A stretch of DNA of 64,000 nucleotides from Echinococcus granulosus. Taxonomy: Eukaryota > Platyhelminthes > Cestoda > Cyclophyllidea > Taeniidae. Both the position numbers and the translations under genes were made by a program. The DNA lies in contig NW_020170427.1 in assembly GCF_000524195.1 (NCBI RefSeq), forward strand, positions 522,580 to 586,579, read 5' to 3'. The notes under the pieces are model-generated. The model saw only the letters and a list, made by a program, of their open reading frames with translations. It had not been told where the DNA came from and searched no databases. Below, piece after piece: positions 1-19,104 of the stretch (positions are counted from its first letter, which is position 1; every line of letters begins with the position of its first letter).

Positions 1-3000
1 GACAAGTGAATGCTGTGGTCAGTTGATGGAAAATGGAAGAGATAGGGTAGTTGTTGGAGTCACGAAGGAGAGGACTTACAGCGGAATTTTATTCTTCGTA
101 GGTGATATCTAGGGCCTGCACCTCCGCCTTACTTCATTGTGAATTTTCTATTGTTCAGTTGTCGACCAATAAACTTTGAGAAATAATATTTATTTCCTTA
201 TAACTTTTTAAAAGACTGCAAAATTATAAAGAATTGTTCGATGTTTAATAAAACATCAGGTAGCAACGAACCAAGCATCCTTTGATTTTGACGGTCGGCA
301 TTTATACCAAGCGGACTTGATACCATAAAAAAGGGCGTGATTTACTGTCTACGTTTTATTTACTTCAAGATTTTTTTCTCTTCAATGAAAAACCGAGTTA
401 CTCAACTTTGAGTTCCTCTTTTTGATTTCATAGACAATGCTTACCTTTTTCGGTTTTCCTGCCACCTTTTTCCGTTGTTTAAACAGTTCCTGAGGAGTTT
501 CAAGTCCTCCGATCTCTTTTTTGTGTTTTACCATTTTAGACTGACACAGCTTTAAGTTCCGAGTCATTGTACAAAAGATTTTCTATTTTATAACCTACAA
601 TAGAGCTAGGATGCTGTTGGCAGGGTCCAAAGTTCAACTTATGGGGGACTGATTAGCCCTCGAGGTGTTAGACACTAATTTAAACAAAACCAAATCACTA
701 CATGGCCCGTCTCTTCCTTTGAGAGTTCTTTCAAAGGTCAACTTCCCATATCGGTCTTAACAACGCAGTCGGTGCTACAATATTCTTCGTAAACTGTTCA
801 TCCAAGTTCCTTCCCTCTGAGGAAGCATTTGATCCCATTGTCATTTAATGCATCTGGGCTGTCTTACCGTACCTCAAGTCCCGTCCCATTTGTGAACTGC
901 ATTGTGGAGGAGGAAGGTGCTCTATAATAAGGCCACAACTTGTGTACTAGTTGCTAGGTATAGGGAATTTGGCCTCAAAACAGAACCATTTTGAAGGGAA
1001 AACTACTTAAAAGACCTTCTTGGGGCTCGTAATTTCCGTCCATTTCCCTTTGCCTTTTAGCGCTGGCCTAACCGGGTCCCGTTCACTCAGCGAAGCTGTC
1101 GAGGTGGCATAGTTTTTCACGTAATTAACTACCCCGCATATTTACAGAAGTAGACAGTTTCGTAATTGGTTTTTCCAAATCGTTTAAGTCTAATATCTCA
1201 TCAGTTGTTGATAGCCTTCTTGTAGAACGCGGGGTTGGGGCAACTGTCAAAGGTAGACATCATTTTTGCTTCTACTGTCGGGAGTTATCAAAAAATCAGC
1301 TAGTTGAGGTAGAATTCCCTCTTCTGAGACGTTATACTTAGATATTCACTTACTGAAAACAAGATAGTCGTCCTTTTGGATCGGGTCCACTTGCCGCTGC
1401 CATCACAGTGTACTGTCCTGAGCCTCCTTGGTAAGCCATTGTAGCAATGGAAGAACACAATACTTACCAACGTACAGATGGAGGAGGCCATTTGGACAAC
1501 CCAATGGTGATGGTACAGAGTAAAACTTAAGCCTGGGGATACTGAAGCATTGGTGTAGTTGGACACACATTTAAACAAAATGTCAAATCACTACAGTGGC
1601 AAGGTGGAGGGGTGTCGCATTTACAATCCAACCCCGTAAACGTCACCTTCTCCAAATCAGTGTTTGGTGCAGGTATATGAATGGCCTAACTCTCACACTT
1701 GCTGATTGTCTAATCCCCCAAAAAAGAATATTATAGACCTAGAGTAATTTTTTCAACTCCATGGGTTAAATATGCTGGTTTAAGGAGTCACACCAAACAG
1801 GCTAAACAGAGTGACATGTTTCAGCTATCCAATCAGTCTTTGTTTTAATTTACCAACAATGGGACTTACAGGAGGAATAAGATTTATGTGACAGACAAAT
1901 TTACCTGTGGATATGTTGGGTAGTTTATTTAGTTTTCACGAAGTAAAAGTAATCAAATTACTAAAAATCGAGGGTTAATCACTGCTTTTCATTTACTTTT
2001 TCGGTGATGGTGGCCTTCTTGCCGGTAAGGTGAAGTAATGGTCTGAACGGAGGGTAATTATTTACAGCCAAATCGACTGCTACATTTGTCACTGACCGTT
2101 TGCAAGCCATCCTCTCGCCTCCCCTAGCCTCTTCCTTCTCGTCTTGTGAAGACTTGCGCGCAAGCGTACACACACAAACACGCCCGTTATTTTCCACCTA
2201 GAGGTGAACCAGCCAAACATTGTGCACAAGTGTGCCAATTTTCACACCGCCGCAAACAAGGTGCACGCGTTTTTCCCCGGCACCTTATTTGCGCGCCTTT
2301 TTCCTCATTTGAAATTCCCGTCAGTTGGCGAATGTCGCTGGCGTGCGCGGGGAGTCCAGCGACGCAGCCCAAGGGGGTGGGGCGGATCGATACCACCATT
2401 AACCGATCGATCGATGGGTAAAAGAAACTCACACAACCCCCTTCCTTTTTCATTGGACCATATCACGAGGATTGAATAGGCGCCTCTGTGTTTAAGTCCT
2501 CATTTTACTTGATGAATTTGAAAGCCATTTGGATAAATTTTTACTTAGCAATGTGCATGTGTCAGTGCAATGAATGCTAGTTATCATCGGAACGCAAATT
2601 AGAAAAATGTTTGGAAATGAAGCTCCAGATAAATGAACTTTACCTTGAATCAAACCATTTACCTATGAGTTTTTGTGAAGAGAAGTAATTTGTTTGGCTG
2701 AGCTTCACAAATTTTCATATTTTTACAAAAACAATTCCAAGCAATTATGTGGGTCTTGTTTACAAAATGAGGGACAAATGTGTGCAGGTTTATGTTTTGT
2801 GGTTATCGTCTAAACAAACTTGAGTAGAACCGACTTGTTTGTTTAACTATCGGCCCAGTGAAGTGTAAAAATCGAGTGTGAGGTACGGTTAATAAAACAA
2901 AACTTGTTCCTCCAAAGGACAGAATTTAGCACTCCAGACCAGACAGACCAATCAATTATTCAAACTTTTCCTTTCTTCGTCGTTGCAAAGGAACACCTTC

Positions 3001-6000
3001 TGGTAAGTTGCCTAAAATATTTGATCTTTAAAAGAAACTTCTAATGTAGCTTTCACAACTGAGGTCGATTATGGGAACCATGATTATGAAGTACTTAACG
3101 CCCTTCAACGCTAGAGTGCATCGGCCGTTCCCTCTCTTAAGGTAAATCATCAGACAAAACCCACCATTTTTGAAGAAATTATTTTTTATTAATCTACCTC
3201 AGGTAGATCGAAGCACACAGCATTTTTGTTGACTATTTGAGTACGTGATTTCGCTCTGGTGATCAACTTTAGCCTTGAAAATGACAAATACATCCACTTT
3301 ACGAGGTTTTAACTTTTCATTTTGCTGTATCAAAGTGATTAGAGCCCATCTAAACCGATTTATGCGGCCCGAAGCATAGTCAAAACATCTCATAACTCAA
3401 GGTGCTTAACTTGGCTTCGGCATTGTTTGGCAATTGACAGCAAATTAACTCGACATGTGAATTAAGAGAACCTTGTGTCAGACTACTCAGAGACCTTCTC
3501 GATGTGAGTGACACCCTAAGTCGGTTTCTACACGCAACCATCCAATTTAGAGGCCGTTTACTGCCTGGGCCAACAACAGGACCAATCACCTCGCCTTTTG
3601 CACTATGATTGGTGCTTTGCACTCCGGGTGTTCAATATCGATTTTTGCCTGTTGACCAGTTCCCACTTGAACTGCACTCACCACGCCCACGGGGCCGGTA
3701 AATGACGGCTCCTTGCAAAGGAAAACGTGAAGAAATTTTTCCTTTTTTTGTTTTGTTTTGTTTTTATTCGACTAGTTTCATTCAACTGGTCCCCTATTGT
3801 AGCACCTCTAATGTTAGCATTATTAAACATTAAAAACGATTTCAGCAACAAGAAGACACCACTTGAAAACATGAAGCGATATTAAGCAGCTACTTAAATG
3901 GCTTTCTACCAGTACTTTTACAAACTGCCACCAAATTCGATGCTAGTCTTTTTAGGGTTGTCATGTCTTGACAATCGACTTGTACAACCTCCACCGAGAA
4001 AAGGCAGTTCGGTGGACTTTGTTATACTTATCCGTCGTCTATCCAGGGTGTTTGGAGGGTGGGAGAGGAAAGGGTGCTGGGGGAGGGTTGAGAGAAGAAG
4101 GTGGCAGACACACAAAGCCAACCATCTGGAGCCGGTGATAGATGCGCTTGCGATAAAGTTTGGTTAGAACGTGCGTGCATGCGAACGAGATGGCATGTAT
4201 GACCATGGCGAAGAACGACATAAGTTTACTCGTCCCTACAAATCCAATCACCACTGGTAAATGACTTCAATGACTTCATTCGTATTCAAGCCCTCTTATA
4301 ATCATCATTGGAAGCAGTCAAAGCCTTCACAAGAAATATTGACATCCAATTCACTCTTAGAGACGTTACGAGGCTGTGGAACCTATTATTTGCATGTAGA
4401 CGGTCTGACAAAACTACTCGCTTAGCTGTCGTGATCAAAAAAACATGCAATCAGCATGACAAATGGCTCAAGATGGACGTGTCTACAATTACAGTACACA
4501 TTTCTCTTTTGAGCGCCGCCGTCTGTAATCCCGGTAATTGCTAATTTGACTGGGAAAAGGGTGTTGCAGTGGGTCGGACTCCATCTGGAATGTAACATTT
4601 GTGTGCATAAATATACCTCGAGCTATCGAAAGGGCAGGCTTTCCTGTTCTGTGCACCACCTTCCGCCTACTTTGAAGCTTCATGCTGTAGAATGTCGGCT
4701 CAACGAAGATGGAGGAGTCAGTTACAATACCGTTGCTTAATCAACAAAGGTAAACTTACGTCCAGTGCAACAGAGGCTTCTCTCTCAACATTTGATGCTG
4801 GACATTGGGAAACGCACCACTCACACCCATACCCACAAGTGGCTTAATTAAACAAGTTAATTGAGGCGGTGATGCACTTAAAGGGGCACAAATGATGCTT
4901 GCGAAGGACCTTTTATTCATCGGTTTTACGAACAAGTACCTGGTTCTATTAATTCAAAAAGGGACAGAGACAGGCCTTAAGGGTCAGGAATGAAGTAAGG
5001 CTATCGAATCGACTGATTGTAAGTCGTTCTGCCCACGTACGTCACTAGACGACAAACAGTACATCTCCAAGACCGTCAGTCCACTCTTCACCTCGTTCCC
5101 TTAAGATTTGTTCATCCATTCATCCACCTATTTGTGGAGCAGAAGTCCGTTCCCAGAAAACTATGCTTGCATTGTGTATGCGATGCACAGTAGGCTGAAG
5201 GTCAAACGTTCACCCTTGTGATCTGCCTTCTCGAAGTGATACAAATGGAAGGTGCACACGAGCAGCATTTTCCTCCTCATTCTCCTCCTGAAGACTACAT
5301 AGTCAAAACTAGTGAATTATTGGGAAGAAATGGTCTAACATGGCAACATTTTATATCTCATCGCACAACTTAGGGGTTGGAGAGAGGAAATGAGATACCG
5401 CCTTCTTCTTCAGGATCGTTCGTCGGAGTTACTCTTCTCCAAGTGATGCGTATCACCTTGTTATGCTTTGAGCGTTCGACAGGTGGGAAAATAATGAGCC
5501 AAATACGAAGGTCAATAAGGTTAGCATGTTTTATGGCCATATTGTGCCTTGCTGGAGAAGGGGAATTCCTTGCGTTAGAGGTCGTAAAAACGTCAAAACA
5601 TTATTAAAGTAGCAGCAAAGTGGAGAGAAGGGATGAGAGGAAGATGTAGGTCTGACAATGCACCCACTAGGCATGGAGGATGCGTAACCCAAGGAGCACA
5701 ACGGAGTCTTAGGCAAGCAGGAAGCGGCGGGAGGATCCACCGAAATTTAGGAAACGTAACAACAAATCCGATTTCGGGTGTCTTTTTTTTTTTCCATTTT
5801 AAGTGACGTAAATACTCTTTCCACAAACGATGGCGAAATACATGAAGCAGTGCACAAAACCATAATTCAAGGGCCGGAAAAATGCTTCTGAAGGGTGACA
5901 AACCGACTGTAGTGCGAACTAATGTGGTTCTACTACAGCACTTGATTTAAATACCATCAGGGATAAGGTTTTCACGACGTTTCGTGTGGTTGTGACCAGG

Positions 6001-9000
6001 CACTTGTTAATAAGACCGAAAGATCAAAGATCCTCCTAATACGTTACTGGTACTCCTTCGAGTGCATCACCATCGCAACCGATATGATTATCTAAGTCAC
6101 TTGTGGGTGTGAGTGGTACGTTCTACAATTTTCAGCATCGAACGTTGCGAGAGCAACTTCCGCAGCAATGGAGACGAGTTGAATTAGGTAGGTTCACCTT
6201 CACCGCCTTCGTTGAACTGACATTCTACAACCTGAGATTTGAAAAATTAAGTAAGAAATGATGGAGAATGTAATAATAAATGCTCCACTGGCAGAATACA
6301 AGTGTTTTTATTTCATCTGCTGCACATAATGCTTGTTATGGTATTTCAGCCCCCAACTATGTTGGGAGTCTACAAAAGTTTAAAACAAAATTCATTTAAC
6401 TGGTTCCTTAAATCCAAACTTCTCATCTGTGCCTTTTATTACTTCGGCTGTAGGTGACTCCAACTGAAGTTTGCCTTCATTGGAACTTATAAACACCAAC
6501 TCCAACAGGTGGCTCCACAAAGCCCTTGAAAAACTGGAGTAGGCAGTCTTTACGAACCAGGCAACAAGGAGACTACAGAAGTCAAACGTTTCTTTTTGCC
6601 TTTTTATTTATCAAGAAATCTTGCAAAAATTCCATTTGAGGCTGCAAGAGGTCAGCAGAGCTGACTATGGTGGATGCGTCACTTTGTGCTGATGTGTTAG
6701 ACTTTTACATAAACATACTTTTATAGTCACCAAATGGAGGTGAGATCCACCTTGTTTATGAACTAGTAGAGTGAGCTAGTTGTCACATTTTTTTCCTTCT
6801 TTTTGTACCCTTTTATGGGCAGAGGGGGAGGGAACTTTTGTATTCTCTTTCCACCAAATAACACAATAAGGCGTGCTTTTTGTTTCCATGGCGCTTCTTT
6901 GTTCATCTACTCCGATATCCCCCACTTTTATTTTGGTCGATGAGTGAATTAACCTATCTGTACACGTTTGTGCTTCTAAAGGTGCAATCCTTGACTTAAC
7001 AGCTTCAAAACATTAACAAACAAGATTTACACTTCATAGCCAACTTATATCATCTACCATAACTTTTTTCCCACCCCAGACGGACGATAATCTTTCTTGG
7101 AATTCTGGAATGGTCTTGCCATTTAATGATCCACTCGAGGATACCACTTCAATCCGCGCAATTCATTGGCTCTCTGCGTAACCAATTATAATGCAGTATT
7201 TTAATGCCTCACAAACCAATCACAGAGCGTCGCTGATAACTCATTTATCACTTTGCTCCTTTTCAATGCTGTAATTACGAAACCGCTTAAGAAACCGAGG
7301 AGGAGTCGCCTTAGAAGTGATTCACTGCTTTGTAGGCTGAAGCTATCTTATTGACACATTCTTCACTCAAAGATATGAGTATTAATTCTTGAAGTCGTAA
7401 CTCCACCAAACGCGACAGTACCCGCCTACTCAATAAGTTGTCACAGGGCATTAAAAGCGAGGGGCAAGGACCCACAAATAATTAGGGGTGTTTGGGTTTC
7501 GGTAACCAGTCCCTTTTTTTTTTTCTGGGCAGAGGCTTTTTCGATTGTTAGCTATATTTATCGACTATTTGACAGCTTGAGAGGACTCTAAAACTTCATT
7601 ACCATGTATGTCAGAGTGAAATCTACACAGCGGAGCGGTTAAACATATCCGACACGGGGAATGGGCGTGCACTTCAAAGGGTAAAAAAGGGAGAGAGAGC
7701 CAGTTTGGCTCATAAAATATCGAGGATTCATGCAGATTGCCACACACCTTTGACATTTTCATGCCCAGAAATGATTGTACCGTGGCATTTGCAGGCTTTG
7801 TACAGACTGGATTGTTGAAAAGGCCTCCAATTCGGTGTAGAGTGAGTGGAAAGTCTGGTCTCAGCGATGAGTCATTGCTGACAAATGAATTGTTAATGCG
7901 ATGATCTAAGACAAATGTTTGAAATATAGCGCATTTATCGATTAAATTTTGGATGAAAGAAAAACAAAATTACAAAGAAATTTATCTGTCTGATAGGATT
8001 CTACAGTCCGCAGTTTGTCTTTGGTGCTTTAAGCTGTCAGGGAGTGAAGCATTTGTGCCACCTTGAATTATGGACGACTTCGGGGGGTCTTCGTCAAGAA
8101 GGCGACTAGTGTGTTAGAATTATGTGGAGACTCAGAAAATTTGGCCCAAATTGCAGGTAGGCATTGCGTGATACAGATTAAAGATTGACCGGAAGACCAA
8201 CTAATCAAACACATATTTTTAAGATAAAAAAATTTTGTAAAGGCAAAAACCCACCACGAAGCGAGTTTGAACATAAAAATCAGGAATTAAAAGGTTTCTT
8301 CGAAGAGGAGGGAGGAAAACCATTCGTGGAGGAGTCTGTACAATTAACATGGAAAAGAAGTTGATTCTCAAAGGGTGGATAGATCAGAGAATTTATAAGC
8401 AGTCTAGATTTTTTATATTAAACGCCACATGGACAGTGCTGTACCCTATTTCAACGGTGGTCAATTGCAGGATGCTATGGAATTTTCATTTAAACTAGTC
8501 AAAAGGTGCCACAGAGGTGGTTTTTTCTGACAAAAGTTCAAATTTAAGAACGGCTACCGAACCCAAGTAGATTTGAAGGTTGGTTTCGGCTGCACAAGTT
8601 GCCACCGAGGAGCCATGAAACTGTCATCTTTCTGCGTACATCAATAAAAATGGAGGATTTTGGGTACAAGCCAGTCTAGAAGCCCACTAATGGTATTTTG
8701 AAATATCCAATCGAGCTAGTAAACTTTTTCAAAGTACTACATTTACGGCTCTGTCCTTCTTTTTCTTATCAATTTTTCCAGATTTATCTATCAGGGATCC
8801 TTTAATCACCTGATCAGAGTGACAAGGCTCGTTGCACTAAGATATTTTGTAATTTCCACAAAAATGAGCAGCTTCGAAAACAGCTTAAATGACGAATAGT
8901 CGATGCAGATGAGGCCATTAATCACTAAGTGGAGTGGACCTTTGCTATTGCTCAATTCCACCAAGAGAGGTGGACAATTAATACAGCCAAAACATCTGCC

Positions 9001-12000
9001 AAATGGACGGAACAAAGGCTATTGGATGTTGGAATGCTGACAGTAAGTGACAGCAGTAAACAGCAACTCTTACTATTGAATTTGAAAGAAAAATGATTGG
9101 AAAATTCCATTTTAAACGCACGAAGATATGAATGGTGGGATATGTTCAAATGTCCTCCATCATGACGCTTTAGTGATTGCAATGAGTTTTTGGCAATTTC
9201 CATTAGGGACTTAAACTGTGGTTGACGACAATGAGAACTTCTGAAGACTTAGCCACTAAGTTCAAGGCAGCTGTGACATTTGGCAAAAACACTTCAATGC
9301 AACTCAAAGTTGGCAACAATTAGCACTCTTATCCAGGAGGAAAGATTGGCTACAAATGGACCAATCAAAACGTTGGGGATCTTTTTCTCTTGATTGAACA
9401 TGAAATAAATACCTTACTCGTACACTTTTGGTTCAGATGAGCTACCCCATAATCCATTTAGCTAGTAGAATTCCGATATCATCCAAATATCATAAAGTGA
9501 ACTTTCGGTAATAAATGATTAGGTCTTTCCATCTCTCTGTAATACCAATGAAGAGGGGAAAGCAGTTTGAAAACAGGCAAGTCCGAAGCACATTTGAATA
9601 TCTGATTAACTTCAAAGGGTTGCATAATCACTGCCTACGGCCGGTGCTGGAGAATAAGTAAACAAGCCAGTGGACTGGATGAGGTTGCAACCTCGAGAAA
9701 AGGTAAACCAAATAGTGTCGGATGATCAAGAGGGTCTGTGAGGTTTTCAAAATACCTCATTGCTCGGTACGTGTTGTTTGTTTATGTACAGAGATAAATG
9801 GGTGTAATTCCGTCGGATGAGGTGTCCTTCCACTGTTAAACAATGATCTCATCAAATTTCGGGTGGCTAAACTCGATGAATGCGATACTAGCTTCTCCGC
9901 TTTACAAATTGCGTTTAACTTTGTTTTAAAAGGATAGGATTTTGAGGTGGTAGCGTGGCAGAACCTCCCTCTGGTTGGTTTTGATGGGGAGCTATTTGAA
10001 GATACATCATAAACCAAAAAACCTCTACGGGTGGTGACAGTGGAACAATCGGTCGACATTTACACCCAGTGGGAAATGACGGTGATAGGAGTTATTAACC
10101 AGAGAACAGAGGGTAAACTTTGAAATCTCACTTTTTCACTTTCCCCCAATCCCTTATAATACGCGTAGTTTTTGGATGCTAAGGTGACAGGCTGAGCAAC
10201 ATACTTGTTTGTTGAGCGAGCGAACACATCATTGGTCATTGCCAAACAAAAAGTTGCACACTTCCAGGGCACGCACCACATCATTCCCAGAAGACTGAGC
10301 TTTTGTCTGTGTGTGTATGCTGGCGTGGTGGACTGTGACGACAAATGTTTATCGGGACTAAATCAAATGCTTTAGCAGAGAGAGGTCCGCCTAAATGACG
10401 CGCACAACTTGGTGAGGAAAAGCCAGTCATACTGAATCAGTTTAAAGACAAGGGAGCACAAAACCTTAGACCGCATACCGCATACCACAAAATTTAGCCC
10501 AGGAGATAGAAGGAAGAGAGGAAAGAAGAAACAGCCTCAGCCCCTATTCTCGTCCTCCACATTCCTTCAATGATATTTTTCTCAAATCGACGTTCATTGC
10601 CTTGTCTTGGCATTAACATTTTACAATCCTGTGTTAGGTAGTGCAGACAGTTGAAAAGTAAGAGTGAGAGCCTAGACGAAATAATAAATTGTGAAGGTAC
10701 AGACAAGAGAACAGGTGGGAACGGGGTGGATGGATAGGTGGATGAGTGGGTGAGTGGATGGATAAATTACTCTTCTTGAGGTCACAAATAAGGCGAATGA
10801 TCCGAAAATCCAGACATTTACCATCACCAACTTCAAAATCATGGATACGAATGCCAAAAGCTCATGTGGAAAATCACAAAACCTTGCGATGCACTTGACT
10901 TTTTCCCAAAGGTGATCAAAACGTCTACAAAAAATTAGTCGTCCACCTATGTTGAAGTATTTCAAATTTCACTTGTTGCTCATTGTTAGCCAATCTTGTG
11001 AAAAAGTTTACTAAAAAAGCTGCAAAAGGCAGTCTAATGGTTTGTTTAAAAATGGCGCATTTAAAAAAGGTAATAAAGCGGCTTTCTTGATAGTCTCCTT
11101 CTTGGTTATAAAATCTGTCAGATTTGATTGATTAGCCATCTCAGAGATAAGGTGGATTTAATAGGCATTGAAGTAATTAGGAATTTCTTTACTTCCATTT
11201 GGAAAGAATATTTGCCAGAACCACAAAAGATGGCAGAAAAGTAGCTATAGCAACGGTTTAATGACGTGTTAACTGATTACTAGCTAATTTTTTAAACCGA
11301 ATATCGACGCATTTTAATCATTGAATGATACTGTCAAAAACCTCAATTAAAAAAAAACCAAATTTCTTTGTTCAGTTTGATCCTTTTTTAAGACAAAAAA
11401 TCGAAAAGATTTGAAGAAAAAATTAGCAGGATTTTGGCAAAAATCACAATAAGGGAGGGATGTAAATTTTTTCAGGGAAAAAGTCTGCCAATCTACACGG
11501 GTTTTCTTCAGAAATGCTCATTAATGACTACTTTATCGGTGTTTAGTGGATAATAAAAACCGATTTTAGTGATTGCAATCAACTTTAAAATGATTGACAT
11601 ATATCGATCCCCTATAAAATACGATAAATGATGTGTGATCGTAGAGTTTTTGTGACAAGGGATGAGGAAATAACGAAGGCTTCTCGAAAAATAATCACCC
11701 TTTTCAAGAAGACCCTTGCAAAAAAGTGCCTCGTCACTGAAAGCCACAAAAAAGTGTAGCCCCGGCCACCTTAGTTTCTGCCTCACTTTTATTTCCCACC
11801 TGTCTGTCCTCCTGGTCAAGGGGACGTGGAAATCACCACTTGGCTAACAATCACCTGCCAAATGGAGTAGATGCCCATGAGGATGAAATGCTCTGTCTCT
11901 CATTCCCCGCTGCTGGGTGGTTGACCTTTTCCATACAAAAGACCACCTTTAATTGGGTAGTACATCCTGGAAAATATTGATGAATTTGATCCAAAAATCG

Positions 12001-14198
12001 CTGAATGGGTTTATCTTTTTTTAAACACGTCAAGAACTTAAGTTGACCCAATTTTTAAGCAAAGTTAAGGCGCGGGCTGGAAAATTTGTAAGAAATGAAT
12101 CAAAGAAAGTACAAAGCAAGGAGATGGATTGATGAATGGGTGGATCGAGGTACAGGAAAAAAAGAACAAAGCAAAAGAAAAAAGAGAATCTGGTCTGCCA
12201 AAACACGTCAACTTTCATTCCACCGGTATCTACGGTGCCTACGTTTAGGCAGTCATAGACAAATCGTGTAGAGCTGATGGCGCCAACGATGATGGTGAGC
12301 GTACAAAGGGATGTCTAGTGTTAATTATCAAACGCACAAGCACTACAATAGCCAAATAGTTATGTGGATGGACTGGCTCTTGGATTGGTCAGGTCGCAAT
12401 CACGTGATTGAAATAGGAGGTGGCAGGTGATAGAGCGCATGTCATAAACCAAGCCACACCGCTGTTCCGGCGAGCATGTGACAATCTGACTTTCTGTCTC
12501 TTAGTTAATTTGCTTTCCTATAAAATTAGATAATCAAGTACAGAGTCTTTGAAGAGTTCACCGACTTAAAAATTTCATCCGCAGTAGTCGTGGTTTTTGG
12601 TGTTGCCATTGAGAAACAGTGACATCTTCACCACCATGACCTATTTTCCAAGTAAACCAACCAACCTGACCTCTTTTTATTGGTTTATAATGATTAAAAC
12701 CCTTGCAGTATCATATGAAGCACAGGATTTAGTGTAAGCAATCATTACATTTTGATAGGAACTACGTGTCACATATTTGTGACGCTTGGATTAGGCAAGA
12801 AAGCCGAGCCTGCATTATAAATATGACGGCAGTATTGATGGAACCAATTAAGATATACACGCAAATTACTTTTGGCACACAATTTCGACCTTGAAAATGA
12901 GACATGTGTGTCGTGTGGGAGACCAAAACTGGTATCAGAATAGAGCAATACGAGCTGATGTTGCTACAGTGGAGCTTGGATAATGGTAGCCCTAACATTG
13001 CTTGCTGTGCCTCATTACAGCAGTGCTACTTACTCTTCCAGGACAAAACAAGAAGGAAAAGGGACTAAATAGTTTGGTCAGATGAATAGATGGATACATG
13101 GGTGCAAGAAAATGAACTGGATGCAAGGTGAATGCTCGGATCTGAGCCCATTGGGTCAATGCCGAATGGATTAATCCACCTACCAAAGAATCTAATGCAC
13201 TAACCAGTTTCAGATAGATTCATCGTGTACAGATGGAAGAGTTTGAAACTGCGTGATGGATGGATGACTTATACCAGACCAAAATCAGCACACTGATTAT
13301 GATACCTGATTTCCTCCAGTCCTACTGCCTTTCGGACTCAAAATCACCCCACCTACCTCATTGGCTATTCCTACCTTCCCTAGATGTCGTGTACCCCACT
13401 TTCAACACGAGTACTCCGTTCTGACAGCCGACAATGCTAATGGTGGATGTTTGCTCCAAGAGGAGAATTAGGCAAAGTTAAACGCCCCTCATTGATACGT
13501 TCGCCATGAACGACACAAATATGTGACATACTGAATCCCGTGTCTCAAACAGATTGGTTTGACTTAGAAACAACAAAACAAATGCCAGTCCCCCTGGACT
13601 GGGAAGGATAATTGGGCTATTTCAGTCCTTGAACAGCCGTTGAGTTGATTGGCAAGTCCAAAGATTAAACAAAGTAGGTATTCGTGCGATCGTAATGGAC
13701 AACTTTGCATCGGGATATAGGTCAGCGGCAGATACTAAAGCCCAACACGTTTGCCCAGGTAACAGATATTAAGGAAGAAGGTAACGCCCACAGTCTTTCC
13801 GCCTCTTTATCCAGACTACGGACCTGTGTACTTTAACGAAGTCCAGCCAACTTGTACTTTTTGATAATTACAAAATGTCGGAATGCCTTAGGCTGTACGA
13901 TAGGCCACTGGTGTGATTACTTTGCAAAGCAATCTACCTCATCCGACTGATGGAAAAGTAGTGTAAAATATCTGCACATTATCACATCCTTTTGGAGTGA
14001 TACGCCTAAAAACGGTTGCTTCTCCGTCCTAAAATTGATTCACATGAGGACAATGAATTAAAGCAAGACATCTTTTTTCTTACAGCTTCAAAATACATAC
14101 GCAAACACTGAACCTAGAGTAGCAGAGGAGAAAAATAAGATGTGAGGGAAGAAATACACACACACAGACAGTGCACCAATCAGTGAATCTGAAGGGAG
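1..14198. other. Intergenic region, no supported gene
   Basis: I read both strands and found no stretch with recognisable protein similarity plus consistent splice sites. Open frames here are short (at most about 100 codons) and look like chance. The sequence is AT-rich apart from a GC-richer block near 2100-2430. Recurrent items are short decayed GGAT/TGGA tracts (about 10718-10767, 12121-12150, 13081-13110, 13253-13268) and small groups of CCAAT motifs (about 3580-3610 and 7160-7215). It lies downstream of the minus-strand phosphatase gene, so part could be its 3' UTR. I cannot place a polyadenylation site. Confidence 0.5.
2100..2430. other. GC-richer block with overlapping open frames
   Basis: This block is clearly richer in G+C and CpG than its AT-rich surroundings, and it stays open in frames on both strands for about 90 codons. 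None of the frames resembles a family I know. A promoter or first-exon region of a gene not otherwise visible is possible. So is a fragment of an old element. Confidence 0.25.
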
Positions 14199-19104
<4,906 letters not shown>

